Shown piece after piece: positions 35,320 through 43,577 of a stretch of DNA of 64,000 bases. The stretch is taken from the NCBI GenBank assembly GCA_016214035.1, contig JACRPF010000004.1, forward strand, positions 304,503-368,502, given 5' to 3'. The translations under genes were made by a program, and so were the position numbers. The notes beneath the pieces are model-generated. The model did not search any database. It was not told the DNA's origin and saw nothing but the letters and a program-made list of their open reading frames with translations. Source of the stretch: Spirochaetota bacterium. Its GTDB lineage: Bacteria; Spirochaetota; Brachyspiria; Brachyspirales; JACRPF01. Every line of letters starts with the position of its first letter. Positions within the stretch are counted from its first letter, which is position 1.

Positions 35320-36642
35320 ATGCACACCGCGCTTCGCATACTCTGCATTATCGTTTCAACAATAGCACTTTCAGGAGCAGGCACTTCCGTATATCACATC
35401 GGTAAGATCGAATTCCAGACCATCGACAAGTGGTATGCGCATTATGTAGAAACACACTACAAGAAGGCACGGGCACAGAATGCCGCACTGGTGATACTCG
35501 AACTGGATACGCCCGGCGGACTTGTATCCGATGCATTGAAAATACGTTCGATCATCATGGATTCACCCGTCCCGACTGCCGTTTTTATCAATAAGAATGC
35601 GATTTCCGCCGGTGCCCTCATCTCGCTTTCGGCAAAATATATTTTCATATCCGAAGGCGGAGTCCTGGGGGCCGCGACACCGGTCATACGTACGCCGTCG
35701 CGGCTCGTGAAAGCGTCAGAAAAGGAAGTGTCTGTCATGCGCGCCGAGATGCGGAGCACCGCACAGCGTTTCCAGCGCAACCCGCGCATCGCCGAAGCTA
35801 TGGTAGACGACTCGATGACTCTGACAGAAAAAGACGACGGCATCGCGCTTGAGAAAGGAAAACTCCTCACACTCACCGCCGACGAAGCGCTCTCGACCGG
35901 CATGGTCAACGGCAAAGCGTCATCGGTGAGCGACATCGCCGAACGCGCGGGCGTCAAGGATGCCCGGATCACCAAAGCCGTAGTCACCTTCCGCGACAGG
36001 CTGCTCGGCTTTCTCACCAACCCCATCGTGCTCATGCTGCTGCTTGCAATCGGCATTTTCGCCGCGTTCATAGAGTTCAAGACCGCGGGGCTCGGCATCG
36101 GCGGAAGTGTTGCCGCACTGTCGTTCGCCATGTTCTTCATCTCGCAATTCCTTCTCGGTGACGCGAACTGGATAGCCCCTGCACTCTTTCTCGTCGGAGC
36201 CATTCTCATCGTTGTGGAGATATTCCTCATCCCCGGATTCGGCATTCCCGGCGTCATCGGCTTTCTGCTCATGATTGCCGGCATCATCATCTCATTCGGG
36301 GTCAACCGCATCGAGACTGCAGTGATTGTGGTATTTTTCGCGCTCGTCATCGCAACGATCGGCATCGTACTCATCGCGCGAAGGCTTCCAAAATCGCCGC
36401 TCTTCAGAAAATTATCACTCAACGAGGAACAGCACGGCTACCGGTCAAGCGATTCGTTCGACACGTTATTGGGGCGGCAGGCGCTCGTTGCCGCCACGCT
36501 GAGACCCGCCGGTCAGGTCGAGATCGACGGCAAACGCTACGACGCCGTGAGCGAAGGCAGTTTCATCGAAAAAGGCCTGCAGGTGAAGGTGATCAAGGTA
36601 GAAGGCAACCGAATCGTCGTGGGACCCGTTTCCGCCGGTTGA
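35320..36642 (+). CDS. NfeD-family membrane protein with ClpP-class serine protease domain
   Basis: A 440-residue full-length NfeD: signal peptide (1-20), Clp-like protease domain (about 25-220; LELDTPGGLVSDALKI, nucleophile Ser in NAISAGALIS, a likely Lys base in the LTEKDDGIALEKGK segment), four transmembrane helices (about 225-350) and a C-terminal OB-fold domain (GRQALVAATLRPAGQVEIDG). Full-length NfeD usually pairs with a stomatin, cutting its C-terminus; no stomatin gene is adjacent. It is the last gene of the fecR operon. Confidence 0.88.
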   Translation: MHTALRILCIIVSTIALSGAGTSVYHIGKIEFQTIDKWYAHYVETHYKKARAQNAALVILELDTPGGLVSDALKIRSIIMDSPVPTAVFINKNAISAGALISLSAKYIFISEGGVLGAATPVIRTPSRLVKASEKEVSVMRAEMRSTAQRFQRNPRIAEAMVDDSMTLTEKDDGIALEKGKLLTLTADEALSTGMVNGKASSVSDIAERAGVKDARITKAVVTFRDRLLGFLTNPIVLMLLLAIGIFAAFIEFKTAGLGIGGSVAALSFAMFFISQFLLGDANWIAPALFLVGAILIVVEIFLIPGFGIPGVIGFLLMIAGIIISFGVNRIETAVIVVFFALVIATIGIVLIARRLPKSPLFRKLSLNEEQHGYRSSDSFDTLLGRQALVAATLRPAGQVEIDGKRYDAVSEGSFIEKGLQVKVIKVEGNRIVVGPVSAG

Positions 36643-36666
36643 ATTATCGGTATTGTTTATTATAAT
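36639..36666 (+). promoter_or_regulatory. Promoter of the ferredoxin gene
   Basis: TTGAAT (36639-36644), 16-bp spacer, TATAAT (36661-36666). The leader before ATG 36696 is about 23 nt and contains AGGA. Confidence 0.65.
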
Positions 36667-36695
36667 CGTTTTATCATAAAAACAGGATCATTATC

Positions 36696-36902
36696 ATGGC
36701 TCATATAATCATCGATAAAGAACGCTGCAAAGGCTGCGAACTGTGCGTTCCCGAATGCAAATGGAAGCTCATCGCCATGTCGAAGGAATACAACCGCACC
36801 GGGTACCGCTATGCCGAGTTCTCCGAGACGAACGGCAAATGTACCGCGTGCAAGCTCTGCGCCATCGCGTGTCCGGAAATAGCGATTGAGGTTGTGAAGT
36901 AA
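36696..36902 (+). CDS. Two-[4Fe-4S] ferredoxin (KorD/PorD-like)
   Basis: A 68-residue ferredoxin with two CxxCxxCxxxC motifs: CKGCELCVPEC and CTACKLCAIACPE. The first lacks the usual Pro after its last Cys (it is followed by Lys). The spacer with NRTGYRYAEF between the motifs resembles the delta subunit of 2-oxoacid:ferredoxin oxidoreductases. No kor or por genes follow; the next gene converges from the other strand, so this subunit is orphaned here, or it is a stand-alone ferredoxin. Confidence 0.88.
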   Translation: MAHIIIDKERCKGCELCVPECKWKLIAMSKEYNRTGYRYAEFSETNGKCTACKLCAIACPEIAIEVVK

Positions 36903-36955
36903 CGTACGCGCACGCAGCATCGTCCGAGATGTTTTTGATATTCCGCGAACGACTT

Positions 36956-37732
36956 TTATCTGCCGTAAATATGCATACTCCCTGCCGCCGCAGGCAGATA
37001 GTTCACACCGAACCAGCATACGAGCACGAATAAGAATCCGGCGATGATGAAATACGCGGCATGGCTTGTATTACCGCTGCCGTTACGGCGCCAATGCATA
37101 TAGATGACGAACACGAGCCAGGATATGAGCGCCCATGTCTCCTTCGGGTCGAACGTCCAGTAATGGCCCCATGATATCTTAGCCCATATCGCACCGAGCA
37201 GCATGCCGATGGACAGCAGTGCAACACCGGCAGAGACAAGCCTGTCAATCTTTTCGATGACCACTCCGCCATTGCGTCTGATTGCGATAAGCGAGGCGAT
37301 GCACGAAATAGCGGCACCGGCAAGGAGCGCGTAGGCGAAGATATACACTAGCACATGCGGGATGAACAGCGGGCTCTGCAGCGCCGGCATGAGCGCTCTG
37401 TCGAAATTGGACGGCTTGATGGCATTGATTACAAGAAATACGAATGACACGATCATTCCGTATACCGCAAGCCAGCGGTCGTTTATATGCCGCATAAGAT
37501 AGATACCTATCACCGGCAGAAACAGCGAATACCAGAGTCGTGTCTCTCCCACTGACTTCATCGGAGGGCGCCCTCCCGCAATCCAGAGAAACGTAATATA
37601 GCCGGCGAGTATTCCGATGCCGCCGATTTGAAACCACATTCCGCGTTCCGGTTTTGTCTTCGAAAAATAGAACAGCGTCGCAATGGCCCAGCAGACCGTG
37701 ATACCGATAACGACAGCGATATAGCCCGTCAT
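36956..37732 (-). CDS. ccsA: Cytochrome c biogenesis protein CcsA/ResC (haem handling)
   Basis: A 258-residue integral membrane protein with about eight helices. The Trp-rich haem-binding motif is present as WGHYWTFDPKETWALISW (the usual WDPKE has Phe for the second Trp). With ResB it forms the system II synthase that attaches haem to CxxCH apocytochromes outside the inner membrane. Last gene of the nitrite reductase operon; ATGA overlap with resB. The dedicated copy suggests it matures NrfA/NrfH. Confidence 0.88.
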   Translation of the reverse strand: MTGYIAVVIGITVCWAIATLFYFSKTKPERGMWFQIGGIGILAGYITFLWIAGGRPPMKSVGETRLWYSLFLPVIGIYLMRHINDRWLAVYGMIVSFVFLVINAIKPSNFDRALMPALQSPLFIPHVLVYIFAYALLAGAAISCIASLIAIRRNGGVVIEKIDRLVSAGVALLSIGMLLGAIWAKISWGHYWTFDPKETWALISWLVFVIYMHWRRNGSGNTSHAAYFIIAGFLFVLVCWFGVNYLPAAAGSMHIYGR

Positions 37733-38946
37733 ACGGCCGCGCCTCCGCTTTTTGTTCGGGGGAAAAGCATGCAGATGCTCCCGATAAGCAGCAGCGCAAT
37801 ACCGGTATATACGACATAGATCCAGGGATCACGCACCGCCTGTATGATACTGATATCCGAATACGCGCCCATGCGTTCATCAAACCCCGTCTGATACAGC
37901 GTGTATCCGCCGATATGCACCGGTTTATTCACCTCAAGCACCGCCCGCCGCACCTGCCCGTTCGATGCGGCAAGCGTTATTTCAGAACGATATCTTTTGG
38001 GCTGCGGCGCGGACAGCACTGCGTGATGAGTCTCATCGAGCGGCAGCTGCATCGGTTCCTGCATGAAACTTCCGGACGACACCCATCCTTCGGCGTACGC
38101 AGCCGTGGCCGTGTTCGATGCGTGTATATATGCTGCAGGCGCGGCACCCGGCTGGCGCACATCGTGAAACGTACCGCCCGCCCATCCCGCCGACGGAATG
38201 TTCGTGCGGACATTGATCACCCACTGATCGATTACCGCGCTTTTACCGGCGGCTGCTGACACATGCCGCTGAGAACCGCGCCGTTTCCTGAACGCATCAA
38301 CCACCGTAATGTCGGCCGGATAGTACTCGATATAAAAACGGTCAAGCCGCATCGCTATCGGCAGCGTTTTCTGCATACCGGAAACATTCACGCCGTACCA
38401 TACAAAATCATTTCTGCGCGTTTCCATCGTCACCGCGTCGAAGTCCATTGATCCCGCAAGCATACCGAGCACGATGAGATAAAATCCGGCATGATTCAGT
38501 ACGAACTGCAAATTCGCACGCGAGAACGGCGCTGCCCGCCGAAGCACGGCAAGACCGAGTGACGTGAGTATTATCAAAGCGCTCATCGCGAACGTCCGGC
38601 TGTGTTTCAGTGCCGACAGAAATGGAACGTTTCCCGACGCGACCACGCGTTCAGAAACCTGCGGGAATATCCCCATGAGAAAAACGAGCACCAGAAATGC
38701 GCCGGCAGATACTACGGCGGCCTTGGTGGACGAAATATATCCGACGAGCGGGCTGTTTCTGAACAGGCCGTGTACAACAACGACAGCTGCAGTAAACGCG
38801 AGAAAAAAGGCGATGGAGTACGCGCCTGCCGGGCGCATAGAGGGAAGCATGAGGTCAAGAATAAACGCCGTACCCAACACTCCGGATACAATGGTTATGC
38901 CCTGCCGATAACCCCAGGGAAATTCCCAGAACGATTGTCTCAACAA
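37729..38946 (-). CDS. resB: Cytochrome c biogenesis protein ResB/Ccs1-like
   Basis: A 405-residue membrane protein. Four hydrophobic helices (about 17-33, 42-60, 80-95 and a last one near 375-395) flank a large extracytoplasmic beta domain. The GVLGTAFILDL and FVLNHAGFYLIVLGMLAG segments and its position just before ccsA identify it, although ResB proteins are poorly conserved. It follows nrfA by 4 bp. It would hold the apocytochrome and move haem with CcsA. Confidence 0.78.
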   Translation of the reverse strand: MLRQSFWEFPWGYRQGITIVSGVLGTAFILDLMLPSMRPAGAYSIAFFLAFTAAVVVVHGLFRNSPLVGYISSTKAAVVSAGAFLVLVFLMGIFPQVSERVVASGNVPFLSALKHSRTFAMSALIILTSLGLAVLRRAAPFSRANLQFVLNHAGFYLIVLGMLAGSMDFDAVTMETRRNDFVWYGVNVSGMQKTLPIAMRLDRFYIEYYPADITVVDAFRKRRGSQRHVSAAAGKSAVIDQWVINVRTNIPSAGWAGGTFHDVRQPGAAPAAYIHASNTATAAYAEGWVSSGSFMQEPMQLPLDETHHAVLSAPQPKRYRSEITLAASNGQVRRAVLEVNKPVHIGGYTLYQTGFDERMGAYSDISIIQAVRDPWIYVVYTGIALLLIGSICMLFPRTKSGGAAV

Positions 38947-38950
38947 TTAC

Positions 38951-40447
38951 TCACTTCACATTGCGCGCGGCATTTTTCTGTGCTTCGGCAAGCCACTGCG
39001 GAATAACGGTTGAGATGAATTGCTGTTTTTTTGCCGTAAGCGCGGCATTGTCAATACCGAGATACCGCTGCGCCTTGTCCTTGGTGGAAATATCCGGCAT
39101 CGGCACCGATCCGGTAAATCCCCGCTGCGAAAGCACCCGGGCGACTGCGAGGCGTGCTTCCTGCGCCTTTTCAATACCCGAGCTCAGAATGCGCGACATC
39201 TCCACGCCGGAATGAAACGCTCCGCCGTGAGTGGCAGCGGCATAATCCCATCGCCACTGGGCGTGACGGATATGCGTGAGCGGCTCCTTCATCTCCCCGT
39301 CATCGGCGCCCTTCTCCCACGCAAACGCCGCCTCGATATGCGCTTTCGCCAGAAGCGCTTCAAGCCGCACGCGCTGTTCCACAACGGCGTCCTGCAGCGT
39401 GTACACCGTACGTTTGAGTTCTTCCTCACTTTCCCGGTGGCAGACCTGACAGGTGGACGCGATATTGTTGAGCGGCGATTGTATGTGATGATCGGTGAAT
39501 TTCTGTCCGCCCTCGCTGCGATACGGCATATGACAGTCCGCGCACGTCACGCCGCGCCGCGCATGCAGCCCCGTCAGATACACCTCATAATCCGGATGCT
39601 GGCATTTTATCATCGGCGTCCGGCTGAGCTTGTGCTTCCAGTCGCTGAAATTGATGCCGTCATAGTAGGCCTCTATCGCTTCAACGCTCATGCCTTTGTC
39701 CCAGGGGAACGTGAGGTATTTCTCCGGTCCCTTGAAATAATACTCTACGTGACATTGCGCGCAGACGAGTGAACGCATTTCCTGATGTGTCACTTTGCCG
39801 ATATCCTTTCCGCGGCGTTCAAATGCTTCAACCAGCGCCGGCCGTGTGATCTTGAGCGACATCGTTGTCTCGTCGTGACAGTCCGCACAGCCGATGGAAT
39901 GCGTGATGCGCGGGCCTTTCGAAGCCCAGCTGTCTTTATAAAAAGCAGCTGCTGAACCGGCTTTCCGCATTTCACCGGGAACGTCGGAACTTTTACATGA
40001 CCAGCATGTGGACGGCATCGGCCCGTCCTCGGGCTTCATCGGCGCGCCGGTGCGCAGTGTAGTGCGGATATCGTCTATCGCATGCTGATGTCCCCGACCC
40101 TGATTGTAATCCAGTGAAAACGGATATCCCGCCCAGAGTATCACCAGTGCGGGATAGTCAGCAAGCATATCGCGCATGGCGCTGCCGTTGTATTTTGATC
40201 TGAAATTCGTCGATGCGGTACGCAGGTATGACTCATATTCCCGGGGAAAGTTCGCGCCCCACACCGCGCTGTCGGCCTCGAATGCGTTTATTTTCACCGC
40301 CGGTTTATATGCGAATACCGCTTCCGCACGCCGCTGCATGATGGACGACGTAAAGAGCCCGAGCAAAAAAACGGCTATGATCACGCCGCCGTATATGAAC
40401 CACGCCCGGTGCGGATTCTGTTCCAGGAATTTCTTGAGACTGAACAT
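38951..40447 (-). CDS. nrfA: Pentahaem cytochrome c nitrite reductase (ammonia-forming)
   Basis: A 498-residue periplasmic enzyme reducing nitrite to ammonium with six electrons. The five haem sites are CWSCK (active-site haem with Lys ligand), CADCH, CAQCH, CADCH and CQVCH. The catalytic Tyr lies in CAQCHVEYYF and the catalytic His in TGLHARRGVTCADCHMP. An uncleaved-type hydrophobic N-terminus (WFIYGGVIIAVFLLGLF) serves as signal or anchor. The ATG at 40447 has GAGGAAG upstream; the frame extends further but without a better start. It lies 2 bp after nrfH. Confidence 0.95.
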   Translation of the reverse strand: MFSLKKFLEQNPHRAWFIYGGVIIAVFLLGLFTSSIMQRRAEAVFAYKPAVKINAFEADSAVWGANFPREYESYLRTASTNFRSKYNGSAMRDMLADYPALVILWAGYPFSLDYNQGRGHQHAIDDIRTTLRTGAPMKPEDGPMPSTCWSCKSSDVPGEMRKAGSAAAFYKDSWASKGPRITHSIGCADCHDETTMSLKITRPALVEAFERRGKDIGKVTHQEMRSLVCAQCHVEYYFKGPEKYLTFPWDKGMSVEAIEAYYDGINFSDWKHKLSRTPMIKCQHPDYEVYLTGLHARRGVTCADCHMPYRSEGGQKFTDHHIQSPLNNIASTCQVCHRESEEELKRTVYTLQDAVVEQRVRLEALLAKAHIEAAFAWEKGADDGEMKEPLTHIRHAQWRWDYAAATHGGAFHSGVEMSRILSSGIEKAQEARLAVARVLSQRGFTGSVPMPDISTKDKAQRYLGIDNAALTAKKQQFISTVIPQWLAEAQKNAARNVK

Positions 40448-40449
40448 GT

Positions 40450-41058
40450 TCACTTCCTCACTTTTTCGTTTTTCATCATATCGGAAAGCCATGCCGGCAC
40501 CGGACTTTCTGGAACGGGAACGCGTGCGTATGGTGCCGACGCCAGACTGTTCACCCTTCCATGCGGCACCTCACGGTGACACGAAACACAGCCGCGACGA
40601 TCCTTCACGTTGTTTTTCGCATATTCCATAAGGCTGTTCACCGCATGCCGGTGACAGCGGATGCAATTCTCCTCCACCACATGCCGTCCTTCGCTGCGTA
40701 TGTGTATCACCTGCGGTTCGGCGCGAAGCGTAAATATCGCCGCATGCCGGGTTCCGTCCTTCGCCTTGAACGCATAGTGATCGATGAGCGAATGCTGCGG
40801 CACGTGACAGTCGTTGCAGTGAGCACGTTCGCGGTGCGACGAATGCGACCACGTTGCGTACTGCGGCCCCATGATATGACAGTTCACGCACGTGGCCGGG
40901 TCGTCCGAGACATACGACCATGCGCGCGAAACATACACCGCGTAGCAGCCGATACCGCAGGTTATCACCGCCGCGATTATCAGAAACGACCGCACACGAC
41001 GATATGCCGTAAACGTATGCATACCCGAGTGGAGCATGCGCATCATTCGCTGTATCAT
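40450..41058 (-). CDS. nrfH: NrfH-type tetrahaem quinol dehydrogenase, electron donor to NrfA
   Basis: A 202-residue NapC/NirT-family cytochrome: one N-terminal transmembrane helix (about 25-45, SFLIIAAVITCGIGCYAVYV) and four haem motifs (CVNCHIM, CNDCH, CIRCH, CVSCH). It takes electrons from membrane quinol and passes them to NrfA. The start overlaps the stop of the ygbA gene by 4 bp (ATGA). Length is slightly greater than typical NrfH (about 160-200) because of a Pro-rich C-terminal tail. Confidence 0.93.
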   Translation of the reverse strand: MIQRMMRMLHSGMHTFTAYRRVRSFLIIAAVITCGIGCYAVYVSRAWSYVSDDPATCVNCHIMGPQYATWSHSSHRERAHCNDCHVPQHSLIDHYAFKAKDGTRHAAIFTLRAEPQVIHIRSEGRHVVEENCIRCHRHAVNSLMEYAKNNVKDRRGCVSCHREVPHGRVNSLASAPYARVPVPESPVPAWLSDMMKNEKVRK

Positions 41059-41429
41059 TCTGCGCGCTCCGCATCACCCTTTCTGCTTCTGCGTGTTTTC
41101 ATCAGATGCCGCAGTGCGCGGACGGGATGAAGCACGAGCATCCTCGGCCCCGCATACCGCATGATAGTACAGACCTGTTCACGATGCGTTGCCCTGTAGC
41201 AATGAATCGTACAGCTTTTACAATCCGGCTTGTCATTGATGAGAGGACAGCGGGCAAGCTTGCCGACCGCATACTTCATCAATCCATCACATGTATCGCA
41301 CAATCCGGAATCCGGCGAATGCTTCGCGCTGCAATAAATACGCGTCATGACATAGAGCGTTTCCGCTTCCCGCTGAAGCTTCGCGGGGACGTCATCAATA
41401 TATGAAGGCAGAGTAATAAATCGCTCCAC
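41055..41429 (-). CDS. ygbA: YgbA-family nitrosative-stress protein
   Basis: About 124 residues in a Cys-rich small-protein family, known as the nitrous-oxide-stimulated promoter family. Seen: RIYCSAKHSPDSGLCDTCD, ARCPLINDKPDCKSCTIHCY and MRYAGPRMLVLHP. In enterobacteria ygbA is induced by nitric oxide and helps growth under nitrosative stress. It is first in the nrf operon, which fits detoxification of nitrite or NO. The frame begins at an ATG at 41459, but a TTGACA-16-TATACT promoter overlaps that codon, so the GTG at 41429 is the likelier start. Confidence 0.8.
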   Translation of the reverse strand: MERFITLPSYIDDVPAKLQREAETLYVMTRIYCSAKHSPDSGLCDTCDGLMKYAVGKLARCPLINDKPDCKSCTIHCYRATHREQVCTIMRYAGPRMLVLHPVRALRHLMKTRRSRKGDAERAE

Positions 41430-41445
41430 GGCAAATGTTACCGGC

Positions 41446-41473
41446 AGTATATGCCGCATCCGTGCCTTGTCAA
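41446..41473 (-). promoter_or_regulatory. Promoter of the ygbA-nrfHA-resB-ccsA operon
   Basis: Minus strand TTGACA (41473-41468), 16-bp spacer, TATACT (41451-41446). It covers the first possible ATG, moving the ygbA start to the GTG at 41429. Confidence 0.65.
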
Positions 41474-41833
41474 TAATGCGGAGTGTTCAAACGGTTAACC
41501 GCATTAACCGGGTAATGCGTTCCTGACGTCTTATAATTTGCACATGTTACGATAATGTAATCACACAATATTGTCGCTCTCGCGGTGCGTCCAGCACCGC
41601 TGGCGCTAGCGAAGCGCGGGAGCATAGTCTGATATCGCGCATCCGTGCGCGTATTCCCCGTGGAATACCTTCATTTTCTACCTTGGAGTTGCGGAATAGC
41701 CCCGCGCTATAATTCAGTCAAGTAAATTCCCCGGACGCCGACATTTATAGTGAGGGTAGTTCGCCACGATGACTGCGCGCGCGGGATGGATTCCGCCGCA
41801 CGCAGCCTAACTCTGTCCGATAAGGCTTACTAC
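41474..41833. other. Intergenic region between the nrf operon and fliK
   Basis: About 360 bp without a gene. Most of its middle is repeat copy B (41573-41714). TATAAT occurs at 41708-41713, but the nearest -35-like box (TTGGAG) is 19 bp away. The promoter for the flagellar operon is not clear. Confidence 0.5.
41573..41714 (+). repeat. Structured intergenic repeat, copy B (multi-hairpin)
   Basis: Hairpin I (GCGGTGC GTCCA GCACCGC, 41582-41600), hairpin II (GCGCT/AGCGC, 41603-41617), hairpin III (CGCGCA TCCG TGCGCG, 41636-41651), a further 7-bp stem GTATTCC/GGAATAC (41651-41668) and the tail CCGCGCTAT (41702-41710). It is the same order and length as copy A at 17006-17151, with compensatory changes in hairpin I. 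Confidence 0.7.
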
Positions 41834-43084
41834 ATGATTCCATCGTCAACGGTCACGGGAAATACGCTCTCCGCAGGCGAGTTTCAGCTTCATGCAACAC
41901 CGATGAAACAGGATACGCCGTCGTCCGATTTTTCATCATTGCTGTCGAAACATCAGAGCGATGTGAAGCAGGACAATGTAAAAAGCGCCAAAGACGCCGC
42001 ATCCGAACGCGAAAATCGCGCATCGAATGATAAGGCAGAAACGCCGCGTGAGGCCGTCATCCAAACCCCGGCACCGAAAGAACAGACACCGCAGCAATTA
42101 CTCGCGTTTCTGAAAACATCGAAACAGTCGAAAAACAGCAAAACCGATAAAAACACAGCCGCAAAAGCCGCAGACAGGAACAAAGACAAAAAAACAGCGA
42201 CTGTACAGGAACGGGCGAAAACGGAGACCGGCGAACGCGTGCAGCTGACGATACCCGCACCGGTGGCTCAGGCAGCGACACCTGCCGCGACGGCACCGAT
42301 ACGTACCAAAGAAGAACCTCAGAAACGCATCAATGCTTCATCGGCAGCACGGACCGCCGCCAACGTACAGACGCAGCAGACGGCGATGAAGGGACAGGAT
42401 GCTGTCGTCAAAGATAAAGAATCGGTAAAAAAGCCGAAAGAAGTTGCAGCTGAAAAAACCGCCGCCGCACCGGTGAAAGAAAAGCTCGCGAAAAAGCCAG
42501 TCGAATCCCAGCAGATGAAAAACGAAGCCCCCCGTATTGACGCAGAAAAACCGCTTGAGATAACCGTAGTGAAGACGAAAGACCGCACTGATGCCCAGAC
42601 TGCGTCAACACAGCTCATCGACGCCGGAAAGACCTCCGCTGCCATGAAAGCTGAAGCGCTTCGTCCCGTCGTACAGATGCAGGACATCATGCCGCAGCTT
42701 GTCGAGCGGGCGCGCGTGGCGCTTGCGAACGGTAAAAGCGAGATAGAGCTTTCATTGAAACCGGAAGCACTCGGCAAAGTGAAGATGAAGCTCTCAATCG
42801 AGGACGGAAAGTTCAAAGGCGACATCATCGTGGACAATGCCGCGGTGAAGGAAATGTTCGAGCGCAACATCGACAGCGTAGTGCGTTCGCTATCGGACAT
42901 GAATCTCACGGTATCCGGCTTCACGGTATCGCTCAAACAGGACACGGACGGCGGGTTCAATGCGTACCGTAACGAGTTCGTCAAAAAAGCGTTCAGCGAA
43001 AACGGCGAAGTGCCGATGAATGAAACTGAGATGCAAACATCCGTGTACGCGGTCACGCCGCGGCGGCTTAACATAGTAATATAA
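41834..43084 (+). CDS. fliK: Flagellar hook-length control protein
   Basis: A 416-residue FliK. The N-terminal two thirds are low complexity, rich in Lys, Ala, Thr and Gln, as expected of a ruler region. The C-terminal Flg_hook domain (about 285-385) carries LSLKPEALGKVKMKLSIEDGK and the FEVNIDSVV-type segment FERNIDSVVRSLSDMNL. FliK is exported and switches the export gate from hook to filament subunits. ATG 41834 has AAGG 8 nt before it and begins the plausible protein; an in-frame ATG at 41750 gives an Arg-rich extension with no support. It precedes flgD by 14 bp. Confidence 0.88.
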   Translation: MIPSSTVTGNTLSAGEFQLHATPMKQDTPSSDFSSLLSKHQSDVKQDNVKSAKDAASERENRASNDKAETPREAVIQTPAPKEQTPQQLLAFLKTSKQSKNSKTDKNTAAKAADRNKDKKTATVQERAKTETGERVQLTIPAPVAQAATPAATAPIRTKEEPQKRINASSAARTAANVQTQQTAMKGQDAVVKDKESVKKPKEVAAEKTAAAPVKEKLAKKPVESQQMKNEAPRIDAEKPLEITVVKTKDRTDAQTASTQLIDAGKTSAAMKAEALRPVVQMQDIMPQLVERARVALANGKSEIELSLKPEALGKVKMKLSIEDGKFKGDIIVDNAAVKEMFERNIDSVVRSLSDMNLTVSGFTVSLKQDTDGGFNAYRNEFVKKAFSENGEVPMNETEMQTSVYAVTPRRLNIVI

Positions 43085-43098
43085 CGCGAGGTAGAGCA

Positions 43099-43551
43099 AT
43101 GGAACTTATGACGCGAATGCCGACCGAAGAAGTCAAAACACTCAAAAAAGAGATGGGCGCCTTCAACGTGGGCAACAAGTTCAAAAAAGATCCTGCGGAA
43201 GGAATGGGACGGGATGAGTTCCTGAAACTCCTGACGGTACAGATGTCGCATCAGGACCCGCTCTCTCCCATGGACAACAAGGAGTTCATCGCGCAGATGG
43301 CGCAGTTCTCATCGCTTGAACAGATGACACACATGAACAAATCGCTTGAACAGATGAACAACGCCGATACACGCAGCGCGTCGTTCAACATGCTCGGCCG
43401 CACCGTGGACTTCGTCACCGAACGCGGCACGGCCATGAGCGGCAGCGTTGAAACGGTGATAATGGACGACACGAGCACGAAGCTCAATGTCCGCGTGAAC
43501 AATTCGCTTTTGACGATCAAACCCGACGACGTTCTGTCGGTGCACAAATAA
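43099..43551 (+). CDS. flgD: Flagellar hook capping/assembly protein
   Basis: A 150-residue FlgD. The N-terminal scaffold motif MGRDEFLKLLTVQMSHQDP with the following PMDNKEFIAQMAQFSSLEQM is diagnostic. The protein caps the growing hook and is discarded at completion. The C-terminus has a short beta domain only (the full Ig-like FlgD insert is missing), as in other spirochaete FlgD proteins of this size. GAGG precedes the ATG; between fliK and flgE. Confidence 0.93.
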   Translation: MELMTRMPTEEVKTLKKEMGAFNVGNKFKKDPAEGMGRDEFLKLLTVQMSHQDPLSPMDNKEFIAQMAQFSSLEQMTHMNKSLEQMNNADTRSASFNMLGRTVDFVTERGTAMSGSVETVIMDDTSTKLNVRVNNSLLTIKPDDVLSVHK

Positions 43552-43577
43552 CGAGATTGAGTTAGGAGGAACCGCCT

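Noticed and set aside
35457..36422. Long open frame on the minus strand (321 codons), Met/Ser-rich
   Set aside because: Mirror of the hydrophobic NfeD helices; no independent signals.
41573..41714. Integron attC site or CRISPR repeat as explanation for the structured repeat
   Set aside because: No GTTRRRY/RYYYAAC core sites, no integrase, and only two widely spaced copies; hairpins are perfect and short rather than attC-like.
41816..41823. TCCGATAA, a possible sigma28 -10 box before fliK
   Set aside because: No TAAA-type -35 box at the required distance (41797-41804 reads CGCACGCA).
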